Source: Impatiens glandulifera
Lineage: Eukaryota; Streptophyta; Magnoliopsida; Ericales; Balsaminaceae
Direction: 5' to 3'
Assembly (NCBI RefSeq): GCF_907164915.1
Contig: NC_061867.1
Span: 34,221,751-34,285,750 of the forward strand
Length of the DNA: 64,000 bases
The translations under genes were made by a program, and so were the position numbers. Below the pieces are notes generated by a model. That model had not been told where the DNA came from and did no database searches. It saw only the letters and a program-made list of their open reading frames with translations. Of this stretch, positions 10,781-21,255 are shown piece after piece; the first letter of the stretch is position 1, and the number at the start of each line of letters is the position of its first letter.

Positions 10781-11267
10781 GTTACAACTGTCCTAGAGAA
10801 AGGTCACGATGTAATGCCCGCGGGAGTATCAGAGAAACTCCACCATAAGAGAGAGGTGGATATCAGAGAAGAGTTAGTCAAATGTACTAAACCATCGGCG
10901 ACGGTTCTTTATCACATTAAACCTCCCAAATTGGAGGAATTGAAGAGGCAACCAGAGGAGTTTCTATTCAAGAAAGAGAAGTGCGAAATAGCCAAGATCG
11001 CCAAAAGAATGAAGAAATGGGAGGAAAAGAAGAGAAGACACTTGGAGTTCGGAGGAAACCGAGTGATAGTAAAACTTCTCCTCCATCAAGAGAGACAATT
11101 TTCCAAAGTTCATAAGGGGCTTGTGAGGCAATATGAAGGCCTTTTCTTAGAGAAGAAACGGGTTAGAAAGCCAGCACGTCGCTCAAAACTTTTATCTCAT
11201 GTGGAGACATTATCTAGGCCTACAAGGAGGAAGCGACGAGGACGTCGCCAGATTGAGTGGGGTAGAA
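10781..11267 (+). pseudogene. G2 reverse transcriptase start fused to integrase C-terminus
   Basis: In the frame of gag-protease after one stop. It begins with the pre-RT linker (DVMPAGVSEKL, REVD, then KPPKLEELKRQ) and near 10965-10985 switches to the region after the integrase core (AKRMKKWEEKKRRHLEF, then FSKVHKGLVRQYEGLF). About 2 kb of reverse transcriptase, RNase H and integrase core is missing at this joint. The tail is Arg/Lys-rich and runs into the 3' LTR. Confidence 0.8.
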
Positions 11268-11783
11268 TGTCACAGCCCAATCTTCCTAGATCAAGAAGAG
11301 GAGGCTTAAGGAGATTGTCACGAACCAATATTCATGGCCCAAGAAGAGGAGGAGGCTTAAGCCCGCTTAAGCCCAACGCAAGGAATATTCTAGCTGGAAG
11401 GCAAGTGCTTGATTGACGCATCACTAATTGATACTTAAAAGGAATGTCCTTGATTAGTCCATCACTGATTGGCAATTAGAAGGAATCCCTAAATTAGTGC
11501 ATCACTGATTGACACTTATAAGGAATGTCCTAAATTAGTGTGTCATTAATGTAATAGTTAGAATTAGTCCTATAAATACCTGTGAGGTATTACATTGTAA
11601 ATCACCAAGTATTCGAGTAATATAATATTATTCTTTGTAAGAGTTACTCTCTCTCTAGAATTCTTGTGTCAATTCTAATAAACGCCGAGTGTTGCGTCGA
11701 GTAAGGATGACTAGTTAATCGTTCTTGCGAAGATCGTAACTAGTGCCGCACGGATCGTCAGTGAAAAGACTGAGCCCGTGACA
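11268..11783 (+). mobile_element. G2 3' LTR
   Basis: 516 bp, starting TGTCACAGCC and ending GCCCGTGACA, with the TATA-like TATAAATACC at 11571-11580 that the 5' LTR has lost. The purine stretch GAGTGGGGTAGAA before it is the likely PPT. Confidence 0.92.
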
Positions 11784-11949
11784 ATTTAAAGCCAAGTCGG
11801 TCTAATGAATCTCATTTGAACCAAGTCTAATAAAGTCTTATTTCGATACACCTGCATCAAAAACAATTAGACGCATAGATAATCCATTTATAATCAAAAT
11901 TCCAATAGTTAAACTATTTCGACACTTAGTCAAATAATTTGACCCAACA

Positions 11950-14560
11950 GTCACAATCAGGAATTAAAGCATTTTCAAGACCCAAATTTTCATGGTCATG
12001 ACCCAAAATAGAGACACAATCAACATTCATACTTTCACTATCACATCTTGAACATTTCCAGGGTCCCTGGTTTTTTTGTCGCGACCTAAGATTGAGCCTA
12101 TCCTAGAGCTTAGAGTTTCTCGGTCGTGACTTGGGTTTGGGACATTCCTGGACACCAAAATTTCATGATCGCATCCCATTAATTTTGTGTCTTGATGACC
12201 CACAGTTCTCCTGTCGAAGCTAAAACGTTTGTGACCCTTGAGAATCTACATTTCCCTGATCACAATCCAATAGCTCAAGTTCCTGAGGACCCACCAATTC
12301 AGTACTTTGACTACTCATGACTGGGCTACAACCAGAATTATTCATGTCTTGGGGCCCTTGAGCTTCCCAATTATGACTCAAGTTGCAGGCATCCCTAAGA
12401 CCCTGAATTCTTCGGTTGCAACCTAATTTTTTGGCATCCCGAGTTCCCTGAATTCCGGTCGCAATTCACTTTTTTTCCAACCTAAGACCCATGATTTTCT
12501 CATTCGCAACTGAGTTTTGTAGCACCTTGATGATCTTGACTTTTCCGATCACAATACACATTTCTTGCACCCTAAGACTTTCCCTTTTCTTGGTCAATTC
12601 TTGAGTTTTGATTTCCCCAAGGTTCCTGAATTTCTAGATCGCCATCCAACTTCTTATCACCTTTAAGTTCATGGACTCTTTGGTTTTTTCCCAAGTTTCT
12701 AACATCTACATGACTCAATCTTCCTCGTTCGCTGCCAAACTTTCCAATATCTAGTGAATCCTGAAATCCACAGTTGCTAGGAGAATTTCCAACATCCTGA
12801 GGGCTCCGAAAACCTCTGTCTCGACTCAATTTCTTGGTACCCTGAAGGCATTGAAGCTCTCTATTACAACCAGATTTCCCCCGATCTTGAGATCTAGCAG
12901 TTTCCCGGTCCTAACCCAATTCTATGATACCCTAAAGACCCTGAATCTCTCGGTCGCTTCTTACATTTCTAGCATCTTGAGGATTTTCCTTTTCCTGATT
13001 GCATCCCAAGCTCTGAATTTGGGGAATTTGAGCATGTGATCCTAAAAATAGACTGAATTGAGTGAAGTGAGGGTGACTAATTTAAATAGCGCTCGTGACC
13101 CTCTTTTTTTTTAATGATAACTATACCCTTGCGTAACGCAACTCCAGTTGCGTGACGCAACCGGATTTTTTTTTTTTTTCAAATTTTTTTTTCAATTTTT
13201 TTTTTCCGTCTCGCGGTTGCGTGACGCACCTGGGGTTGCGTGACGCAATCGCGTAACGCAACGGGGGTTGCGTGACGCGATTGCGTAATGCAACGGGGGT
13301 TGCGTGACGCAACTGGGGCATTTTCATCCAAAAAATTTCATAATTAAAATTTTTTGAAAAATAAAAAAATAAAAAATTGCGTCACGCAACCTGAGGATGC
13401 GTGACGCAATAGGGGCATTTTCGTCAGAAAAAAAAAAGAGGGTCACCAGCGTTATATAAATTAGTCACCCTCACCAAATGCATTTAGGCCTCTTTTTTGG
13501 GTCATTTGTTCAAATTTCTCCTGAATTTCCCTAGGACCTTGGGTTTCATGGTCACGTTTCAAGTTCATAGCACCTTGAGGTTCCTGGACTTCTCGGTCAC
13601 TTTCTAAGTTGTTAGCATCTAGAGGACTCAACATTCCTCTATCACTTTTCAACATTCCAGCATCCATAGTATCCTGATTCCCTCCATCACTATTCAACTT
13701 CCCAGCCTCCATCATTCCAACCTTAGTAATCCATGTTTGCCTCTGATCTTGACCCAATTTCCAAATACCCTGATCCTTGCCCGAACATTCAGCCTTCTAA
13801 TTTTCAAACTGACATAGACTATCCTGAATCTGACCTTAAACTAACAAATTTGTATTATGCCTCTGACCCTGATCCTGCCTTTTACCCTAACCTCTATTTT
13901 GATCATTTTCTAGTTCTTTACTCTACATTATATCCATATCCAGCTCATCCTGAAATTGATCATGATCTAACAAATCTGATTTTCGGCCTTGAACCTTACC
14001 CATATCCTGACCTGTTCCCTGGCCTCACCCTGATTCTGATTCCTAACACTTCTCTTAACTCTAATCTAATTTAACTTTCTTACACTGTTTCTTATAACTC
14101 TACTCTGACTCCTAACCTGAATCTGATTCAAATTCTCATCATTTTATTCCAATTTTCCATTACCGTGACCCTGTACCTGACCTAACTTTCCCTGAATTCG
14201 AACCTGATCCGATGATTCTGGGTTTTGGCTCCGGCCCTGACCTATATCCTGACCCTTTGTCTAAAATTGACCCCAAATATGTTTCTCAATTTTTCATTGA
14301 ACCTTAATCTATCTTAACTTTTTCAAGCTCTTTCCCTTGATCCTCTTATGACCCTCAACATGATTCTAACTTAACTTTCCAATTTCCTGATCCTTTATCC
14401 GACCATCAGGCTCCTGATTACCCTGAATCTGACCATCAATATTCCCATCAACTTGAATCTGACCGGTAGGACCTTGCTCAATTTCTTGACCCAAGTTCCT
14501 GTTATCAACCAGTTCATTTCCCTTCAATGATGCCCACATTTCAACAGAGTTCCCTGAGCT
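11950..14560 (-). pseudogene. 15-residue (45-bp) tandem repeat region of a DUF4283-type protein
   Basis: On the minus strand 11990-13050 and 13490-13735 translate to a diverged 15-residue repeat with a consensus near L.SDR..Q.P.D..N. Clear units: SPSNCGFQDSLDIGK, FGSERGRLSHVDVRN, LKSDRGMLSPLDANN, LESDREVQEPQGAMN. By length there are roughly 28 units. Two open stretches remain (12572-12829 and 13461-13757); stops and shifts break the rest. 13740-14560 is low-complexity sequence rich in 'cctgat/cctgac', probably an older part of the same protein. A TIR element sits inside the repeats. Function unknown. Confidence 0.6.
13067..13474. mobile_element. 408-bp TIR element packed with GTTGCGTGACGCAAC palindromes
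   Basis: The ends are inverted repeats of about 45 bp: the left starts GTGAGGGTGACTAATTTA, and the reverse complement of the right starts GTGAGGGTGACTAATTTA and diverges a little afterwards; both then read GTGACCCTC and a T-run. Inside are about ten copies of TTGCGTGACGCAA-like palindromes (13131 to 13410) separated by T-runs and 'gggg' linkers. CpG-rich in an AT-rich neighbourhood. No coding capacity and no clear target duplication. It splits the 45-bp repeat region. MITE-like, superfamily unknown. Confidence 0.75.
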
Positions 14561-14569
14561 GATTTGATT

Positions 14570-14935
14570 AGTTGGATTAACTGCTCGTGTATTATTGACT
14601 GGGCACTTTTTAATTGAATGAGTGAAGGTGCTACATCTTGCACACCGATTTGAGCGCCATTCATACTACACCCCAATGTCAAATGAGTTACCTAGCCTAT
14701 CTTTAAGCTCAAGTTTCAAGGGGAGTTAACTGCCATGGTGTAATTCTACACTGACTCTAGCAACATACGAGCCCTTTCATAACCTTCCATGGTTGGATCG
14801 AACATCAAGGGTTTTCCAATTATGCTTGCAATATACTCTATCCCAATGGGGTTACACATATGTGGTGGGATATTTTTCAAGTTAACCCAAATTTGCTCCA
14901 ATTCTGGTGGCTTGTATTGTCTATGAATGATACTT
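14570..14935 (-). pseudogene. DUF4283 domain with CCHC_4 zinc knuckle, remnant
   Basis: The minus strand reads an LEQIWVNLKNIPPHMCNP stretch followed by GIEYIASIIGKPLMFDP, the wording of the DUF4283 domain found in ORF1-like proteins of plant LINEs. A stop follows; further on is RCARCSTFTHSIKKC, a CX2CX4HX4C knuckle at about 14603-14644. The 15-residue repeat region lies downstream on the same strand and is probably the same gene. In LINEs this protein binds RNA. No linked endonuclease or reverse transcriptase was seen nearby. Confidence 0.65.
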
Positions 14936-15203
14936 ACTCAATACAATAAATAAAGTCTAATTTAAAAAAAAAAACTTTTGTGTAAATTTGGCAATTTAAT
15001 GAAAACATTTAAATTAGAGATGCAAAGGATTTGAATTACAAACCAATAAAGTAAAAAATAGCATAATACATCATATGTTTTTGCATGACCTTCATAATGA
15101 CTTATATAATAATACTTATTTATTATATAGGGTGGGGGTATACACAACAACAAAGAGCAAAATTTCTGATGATTGATAGTAAATAAATGCACCAAAAATC
15201 TCA
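14936..15203. other. AT-rich spacer
   Basis: Nothing recognisable beyond A/T runs. Confidence 0.5.
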
Positions 15204-15341
15204 TCATATTGAGGATTCAACTTCATCAGTACTCATCACAACAGCGGTTCCATCTGGTGCATCTTCTGCGCGAAGCTGAGTCGAGACATTGTCAATGGCA
15301 TTCAGCTGCTCGATCTTCTCACTCAGTATCTTGCGTGTCCT
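15204..15341 (-). pseudogene. Possible last exon of a plastid inner-envelope protein gene
   Basis: 45 codons then TGA. The protein begins RTRKILSEKIEQLNAIDN and continues with QLRAEDAPDG, ending DEVESSI. The 5' edge follows an AG (ggattag), a plausible acceptor with a poor pyrimidine tract. The wording resembles the C-terminus of a small nuclear-encoded protein of the chloroplast inner membrane (At1g42960-like); that match is from memory. The expected glycine-rich membrane exon was not found between here and 16192, so this may be a gene fragment. Confidence 0.4.
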
Positions 15342-16191
15342 CTAATCCCCCAATCAGATCACGACATAACACAACCAAAGTAGGAAGACAGGATAAGAAC
15401 AATGAACTGAATTAAAAATACTAGATAGTTCTTACAGTTCAGCAGTGGTGCAGTTACTAGTCTTTTTCTCTTTTATTCGATTTTGGTTACAGGGAGAGCG
15501 GTTGAGTTCTCCCAGATTTAGGAAACCAGATGTTTCATGGAAACTCATCAAGTATTGGCAGAATTGTAATACAAGTGTTCAGTTCTCAACAATTTCATTT
15601 TCAGGACTTATTGTTGTTGAATAATACATAGTTGAATATGCACAATATGTTGTTCACGATGCGTATTCCACTTGGATAAACATGAAGAACTCGATTTCTA
15701 AGATATTTCATTTTCATTGTTTTTGTTTTATATATTGTCAAGTTTTCCATTTATCATTTCAGCAACACTTGAAAATATAGCATAATTAAGAATTCTAAAG
15801 TTGTCTAATATCAATACTCATCCATGTTATGATAGGATAGTCAACTACTCTGTTTTTGTTTGTTTTCATGATAGGGCGTGTTCCTAATCTTTTCTATAAC
15901 CAGGTCTTCTTTATTCTTTTGTTATTGCCTAACATCCTAACAACCCTTTTAGGATCGCTTGCCACATTAGTGACTAGTCAAGATAGAATACATAAATATA
16001 ACACTAGGATAACCTGAGTTATTCCTAAGAGAGCTTAGTTAACGTAGCTTAATGGTTGACTTGTTCAATTACAACGGTCAAGACTTGGTATAATGTTTGG
16101 TAGAAGTCATCAAGCCATACCAATATATTAATACAAACTTTAACATTTCACAAGAAGAAACAAAAAGAAGAACCATGTCCATTTACCTTAC
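15342..16191. other. Intron-like or spacer DNA between two exon-like pieces
   Basis: Searched on the minus strand for a glycine-rich membrane exon; none seen. AT-rich with many stops in all frames. Confidence 0.35.
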
Positions 16192-16310
16192 TCTGACAGT
16201 AAATTCCCTTCTAGACTTCAAGGATGAAGTGTTTTTTTGAGATGTAGGTATTAGTACCAAGTTATTGGTTTGGGAGGTAAGACTTTCGTCAACCGGTTTC
16301 AAAGAAAAAC
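16192..16310 (-). pseudogene. Possible transit-peptide exon
   Basis: Bounded on the minus strand by an acceptor-like TATTTTAG and a donor-like AGA/GTAAGG. It encodes about 39 residues rich in Ser, Thr, Asn and Lys (GFSLKPVDESL, then SQKNTSSLKSRREFTVR), the composition of a chloroplast transit peptide end. It may belong with the exon at 15204-15341. No start exon was identified upstream. Confidence 0.3.
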
Positions 16311-19055
16311 CTAAAATAAAACATTTTTGTATGCAAAAAAGTAAAAAATTTAAATATTTGTACAAAATAAAGATATGAAATTATGAGAAATATGCTAAAA
16401 TTTACACACAATGAAAAAGTTAAAATATGGTTGTTATAAATCATAAGAAATACTGTAGAACATGCTCAAATCTCTACTCATTTGGTTCATGAAAAAGCTC
16501 TAAAATAACTACATAAGTCATATAAGGAGAAAATGTCAACAGAAGTATTTCTCCACCCATATAAGGCAAAAGAAACCTCTTTGGAGTAAATTTATGATGA
16601 AAAGCAACCAACAGCTATGTATAATCAAATGATAACCAGCTTATGTTATAAAGATTTTTTTTAAGATAAAATGAACATCAAAATTTTCTGTTAGAATAGT
16701 AGAGTGTTCGGGCCAGCTTGCAAGCACCTTGACTAATCCATTGGGAAGGTAGAACACCAACCCATCTCCATGAACCCCACTTCAATTCAGGTGCTTTAGA
16801 TGCAAATCAAACCTCAGACCTGCCGGTGGTAATCCCCTTAGTCCAACCCTCAATTAACATGAACATCAATAAGATGCCATGAATCCAAGTTACAATAATT
16901 GGTTAGATTAACAGACCATATTATGGTCATCCTATCATTACAACAAAAGAAATATGGCATCTTTGGCTCCTTCAGCTGAACAAATTATGGTCAATATCAT
17001 GGCCCAAATATTGAACTAAATCTAAGACAATCCACCAAGTTAATCAAATTCTACATGTAGCCATTCTTCTTATGATTAATCACCCTTAAGTATTAAGAGG
17101 CATGGAGCTGTGCTGGATACAACCATCCATACAACTATCTCCATAATCAAGAGAGAGCTGGAAACAAGAGCTAAAGCATAAAAGAAGAGGTAACCAGCCA
17201 ATGATAAAAGAGATCCCCATAACTGATTACTAATTAGCTATAGCTAGCCAAGAACTAATTAATTTCACATGAAACATGAAACATGTATCCACTGCATCTC
17301 CATATCCTATTATTATATAATTGCCACTTTTGATAAGATAGAGAGATCTCCCAATTCATTTAATGACTGAAGTATATTGTTTCAACATAATCAAAAAAAC
17401 ATCAATTCAAATAGTTTGTGTTATGAATCATTAAGCAGAAGTAAATAAACTGACATCTTGAGATTTGCATTACCTACCAGTGTTCTTCGATGATATCAAT
17501 AATCCCTTTTTTATTCACAAAGCGTCAAGATATTTTAGCAAAAAATAAAAAAGATGAACATGGTTCGAATTCTGCAGAAGATTCGTTTCTTTTCTACGCT
17601 TTAGTAGCTTTGAACTTCACAGAGATCATTCAGAAGGATCAAATTCTTAGTCAGTACAAATTTATAGCAGCACTTAATCATACATTATACACAAAGAAAA
17701 TGAATATACAAACTCACCAAAAGAAAAAGGTATATATGTTGTTTAGGATCGACACATCAGCAGATACCTAAATGAAGTACTTACAAAGAAGTTAATAAGA
17801 ACACATCTAGTTATAATCACATGTAGATCCATCATCCACTAAAAGAAGCATTAGTTAAACAAAATTTAAGTGGAGTATACAATCTTTTCACCAAATGAGA
17901 TTCTGCAAAAGAAATGTAAAACAAACTAAAAAACACGGGTATTACAAACAAGAATCCGTTTTTTATATATATCACCTTGATACCATTTTAAACAGCTTAG
18001 TGGAATAGTTTGAATCTGTTTTTTATATGAATCTCATCTTAATAGTTTGAATCCTAATTGTATTACTGATGCTAATAAGTATAAATGCTTTTACACGAAA
18101 ATTGCAGACATATATTTAAGATTTATGTCGTAATACCTTTATATAATTCGGTTTTCAAGGATTAGAACTTGTTTCTTTACATTATACCAAGTATTATGAA
18201 TGATTTTAATAAGTTCTGTAATGGTCTTTTATTTTTTATGAAGTTCAATAAATCACATTGCAAATTAGGATTATATAAAAGCTCAAATGTTTTTATATGT
18301 AGGTATAAATGCTTTTATATGAATGTGTGCAGGAACGGACCAAAAAATTAGAGTTAGAGTGGGCTTAAAAAAAATTAAAATGAATTTAATTTTTTTTGGA
18401 TGAAATTGAACAAAATAAAGAAAAAATTACAGTTTTAAGAGTGGATGAACATGAGTTTAACCCTTTTTTTAGATTTATAAAAGAGAATAGTTAATAAAAA
18501 TTAAAACAAAAATTAAGGAGTCATGTCTCTTTTCTATCATAAAAATAATTTTTTTTTCCGTTTAAACCCTTTGAAAGAGAATCATTCTTATATATAATGT
18601 AATATTAAAAATAATATGTTATGGAACCGAAATAATTTTAGTAAAGCAAAATTTTAATTAAGTTTCTACACAATTAAATATAATAAAATATTTCAAATTC
18701 AATTTGTAACCGGTAAAATAAATAAAAAAATGTTCAACCAAATAAGGGATCACTATCAACATTTGAAATATAATTATAACTAAGACATTTGTTATTAAAT
18801 ATAAATGAATAAAATAATTAGCACAAAAAATAATTAATATATCTATAAATTATAAAAATACTAAAATCATATAAACAAATTCTAAAACCTAACTAAAATC
18901 CAAATGATCATTCAAATCAAACATTTATATATCTAACATCTCTTCTTTCTTTTTCTTTCTCAAACGCATAAAAATTCCAAAGCATACTTAACACTTCCTG
19001 GAAAAAATTAATATATATATATGGATGAGCTAGGGGTGGGCTTAAATGTGTAAAA
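16311..19055. other. AT-rich spacer, no gene recognised
   Basis: Short open frames (for example 17490-17771) lack features of real genes. From about 18330 to 19045 the sequence looks like a decayed element: similar 'gagctaggggtgggctta' and 'gttagagtgggctta' phrases occur at both ends. Its class is unclear. Confidence 0.4.
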
Positions 19056-19376
19056 GCATATAAAATAGAATGTTCAATTCAACCATCAGTTTCACTAAAT
19101 ATTTAATTCAACAATTACATTTACAATATAAATAGAAGTGAAGCAAGCTTCACTGAAGTACGTTTACTTCTCTTTTATTTATATTGTAAATAGAAGTGAA
19201 GTAAGCTTCACTGAAGTGCGCTTACTTCTCTTTTATTTGCATTGTAAATCGAAGTCACTCTAATGCGCTTGCTTCACTTTTATTTACATTGTAAATAAAA
19301 GTGAAACAAACTTCACTCATTTGCGTAATTCAGTGAGACTAATTGTTGAATCGAATATTCTATTTGTTTCATATGC
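19056..19376. mobile_element. MITE-like element with AGTGAAG..CTTCACT hairpin units
   Basis: Terminal inverted repeats of about 50 bp: the left starts GCATAT then ATAGAATGTTCAATTCAAC; the right, reversed, starts GCATATGAAAC then ATAGAATATTCGATTCAAC. Inside, a unit of about 65 bp with AGTGAAGCAAGCTTCACT and 'ttttatttacattgtaaat' repeats about three times. A related array is at 43890-44190. No coding capacity; superfamily not determined. Confidence 0.7.
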
Positions 19377-19488
19377 ATCTAATTTTCATATCAAAATCAT
19401 TAACACATTCATTAAACCATTTATACTTTCATGTAAATCATAGTAAAGACATGCATTGCTATTTATTGAAGTGCCTAAAACTATATAT

Positions 19489-19770
19489 ACGCTTATACTT
19501 CTAAATGAATAATAATTTTACATGATAATTTCTTTTATTTACACTTATACTAATGAATAAATGATAGTTTTAAATGTTATATTTTTTTATTTACGCATAT
19601 ACTGATGAATAAATAATAGTTTTATATGATAATTTTTTTCTATTTACGCCTATACTTCTAAATGAAAAATATTTTTACATGTTAATTTCTTCTATTTACG
19701 CATATACTAATGAATAAATGATAGTTTTACGTGATTTTTTCTTTTATTTACGCCTATACTAATAAATATA
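19489..19770. repeat. 52-bp tandem repeat, about 5 units
   Basis: 'acgcatatactaatgaataa', then 'atgatagttttacatgataa' and 'tttctattt', recur at 19489, 19541, 19593, 19645, 19698 and 19750, a regular 52-53 bp period in AT-rich DNA. Confidence 0.85.
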
Positions 19771-20311
19771 TAAAGTATGAACTAAGGCATAAGAATGAGT
19801 TTTTGGAGGCAAGGAGACTTCTTGGTCAGATTCTTTATACTCTAGCGTTGTTGCATCAATCACCCCAGATGACGAGCTTTCTTGCACCAGTTTAGGTGAT
19901 TGTTGTTGATCTGGATAATTTCTTTCATGGGAAACAAATTACAATGGATGAAACAAAAACAAAAAAAATAGAACGAAAGTCCATTAATTATTATCAGAAT
20001 CATGCCTATAGTTTAGACAATGTAACAACTAACAAAACATTAAAGACAACTAGATGCAACTCTACTGCTTTGTTGTTCCTCAACATCCTCTCCCAAGAGA
20101 TTTTCATGCTCTTAGACTTCATCTCAGTAGCAATTCCATTCAGATTAATATTATCCACATAGACTTCCGATTCTACAACCTTCATAATATTGTCTTCTCC
20201 AGATGCACAAGTTCCCTTGACCATGCCAACCATAGAAATAAGATCACCTTCATCCGCCACAACACTGTCATTACTGTCTTCATTAAGATTATCAAGCTTA
20301 GAAGAATTAAA
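19755..20311 (-). pseudogene. Unidentified coding-like sequence cut by K2
   Basis: The minus strand is open from the K2 junction (20311) to about 20060, an acidic stretch with DNLNEDSNDSVVADEGDL and KSKSMKISWERMLRNNK. A second open piece at about 19780-19905 (QQQSPKLVQESSSSGV) follows a pyrimidine-rich tract and AG, so an intron may lie between. On the other side of K2, 24192-24698 continues in the same frame through a stop. I do not recognise the protein. Serine/acid-rich composition hints at a disordered region. Confidence 0.4.
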
Positions 20312-20627
20312 TGTTGGGAAAAACTTGACATAAACAAAAGAAGAAACAAATTAAAGAACACACTAACATAATTTGATAATGGAGTTCGGCCAATATGTTG
20401 CATACGTCTTTAAGCACTAAGGCTCTCAATTAATAAGAAAGAAAGATACAAGTATTTGGTGCAATAAACCAAAGGGGGAGAATACACTAGGAAACTTCCC
20501 TCACTCCCATCATCTTTCGATGTGGAATTCTATTCTAATTGTGAAAACAATTTCTTTTATATACTAAGAAACTTCTCTCACTCTCATCATTTTTCGTTGT
20601 GAGATTCTAATTGTGTCAAAAACAATA
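20312..20627 (-). mobile_element. K2 3' LTR
   Basis: Starts TGTTGGGAAAAACTTGAC on the plus strand and ends near GTGTCAAAAACAATA. An internal phrase 'ttcttttatatactaagaaa' occurs twice in the other LTR. On the minus strand AAGGTGGAGAT just before it is the likely PPT. Confidence 0.8.
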
Positions 20628-20639
20628 AATCTCCACCTT

Positions 20640-21255
20640 GACACAATATCCAATTAAAAATCTTCATTATTAAAAAATAGTTCTTAAGTGCTTCCAATTG
20701 GCGCTCTTCAGTGCCGACTCAAACGTGAAAGATGTTTACCAAATCTAAACGATGTTTAGATTTGATTTTTCCCATGTCTTTCATCTCAAACTCTTTACCC
20801 AATTGAGCCTTCAATTTGTCCATTTCATATTGGCTCTTTTATGCTATCAATATATCATCAACGTACACGAGTAGATAGATGTAAAACTCATCTTGTAATT
20901 TGCACAAATACACACATGAATTGAATCTGTTTCTTGTGTACTTGTGCTCCATCATAAATTTGTCAAGTCGCTTGTATCATTGTTTTGACGATTGCTTCAA
21001 CCCGTATAATGATTTGTTCAACTTGAAACCCTAATTTTTATTATCAACAACTTTGAATCCATCTGATTGATAAATGTAGATTTCCTCGTTCAAATGATCG
21101 TGTATGTCTACGGTCTTCACATCTAGTTGATCTAGCTCAAAATTCATATGCGCTATCAAGTCCAACAAAATTCTAATGAAAGAGTGTTTAACAATAGGAG
21201 AAAGTACCTCATTATAATCAACTCCTTCCTTTTGAGCGTAGTCTTTAACTACCAA
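20640..21255 (-). pseudogene. K2 reverse transcriptase remnant
   Basis: An open stretch at 21031-21255 carries VVKDYAQKEGVDYNEVLSPI and LDVKTVDIHDHLNEEIYI (expected FLHG/L region, degraded). Further on, SLYGLKQ and LVYVDDILIA with the catalytic Asp pair are readable near 20840-20990. Homology stops shortly after, before RNase H. Confidence 0.8.

Larger units (their letters stand above)
8461..11783 (+). mobile_element. G2: non-autonomous Ty3/Gypsy element nested in the K1 LTR
   Basis: Two matching LTRs (8461-8960 and 11268-11783), TGTCAC...GTGACA ends, a tRNA-iMet PBS, and ATTT on both sides as a 4-bp target duplication (8457-8460 and 11784-11787). The 2.3-kb interior encodes gag and protease, then jumps from the very start of the reverse transcriptase region to the integrase C-terminus. 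It therefore lacks reverse transcriptase, RNase H and the integrase core and would need enzymes from a relative. Orientation is opposite to K1. Confidence 0.92.
4300..11949 (-). mobile_element. K1: truncated Sirevirus-like Ty1/copia element with G2 nested in its LTR
   Basis: Read right to left: 5' LTR (11949 to 6583), degenerate PBS, gag (6533 to about 5400), protease region, GAG-pre-integrase and the first part of the integrase, then truncation near 4335. Reverse transcriptase, RNase H and the 3' LTR are missing. The gag type and integrase wording match the SIRE/Sirevirus branch of Ty1/copia (family knowledge). With G2 and its 4-bp duplication removed, the LTR is about 2040 bp and belongs to the same family as the solo LTR at 25210-27201. 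Confidence 0.8.
6583..11949 (-). mobile_element. K1 5' LTR, interrupted by G2
   Basis: The plus strand starts TGATAGGATC and ends GACCCAACA; the minus strand therefore runs TGTTGGGTC...TATCA, the same ends as the solo LTR at 25210-27201. A palindrome array fills 7440-8450. A TATA-like TTTAAATAA lies at about 7131-7140 (minus strand TTATTTAAA), downstream of the array, so the array is in U3. G2 interrupts the LTR between 8460 and 11784; LTR sequence resumes with 'atttaaagcc' and runs to 11949. Confidence 0.8.

Noticed and set aside
13733..14074. Plus-strand open frame with many Asp-Pro and Tyr-Pro pairs.
   Set aside because: It is the other strand of a low-complexity 'cctgat/cctgac' region that belongs to the minus-strand DUF4283 pseudogene; no plausible start context or homology.
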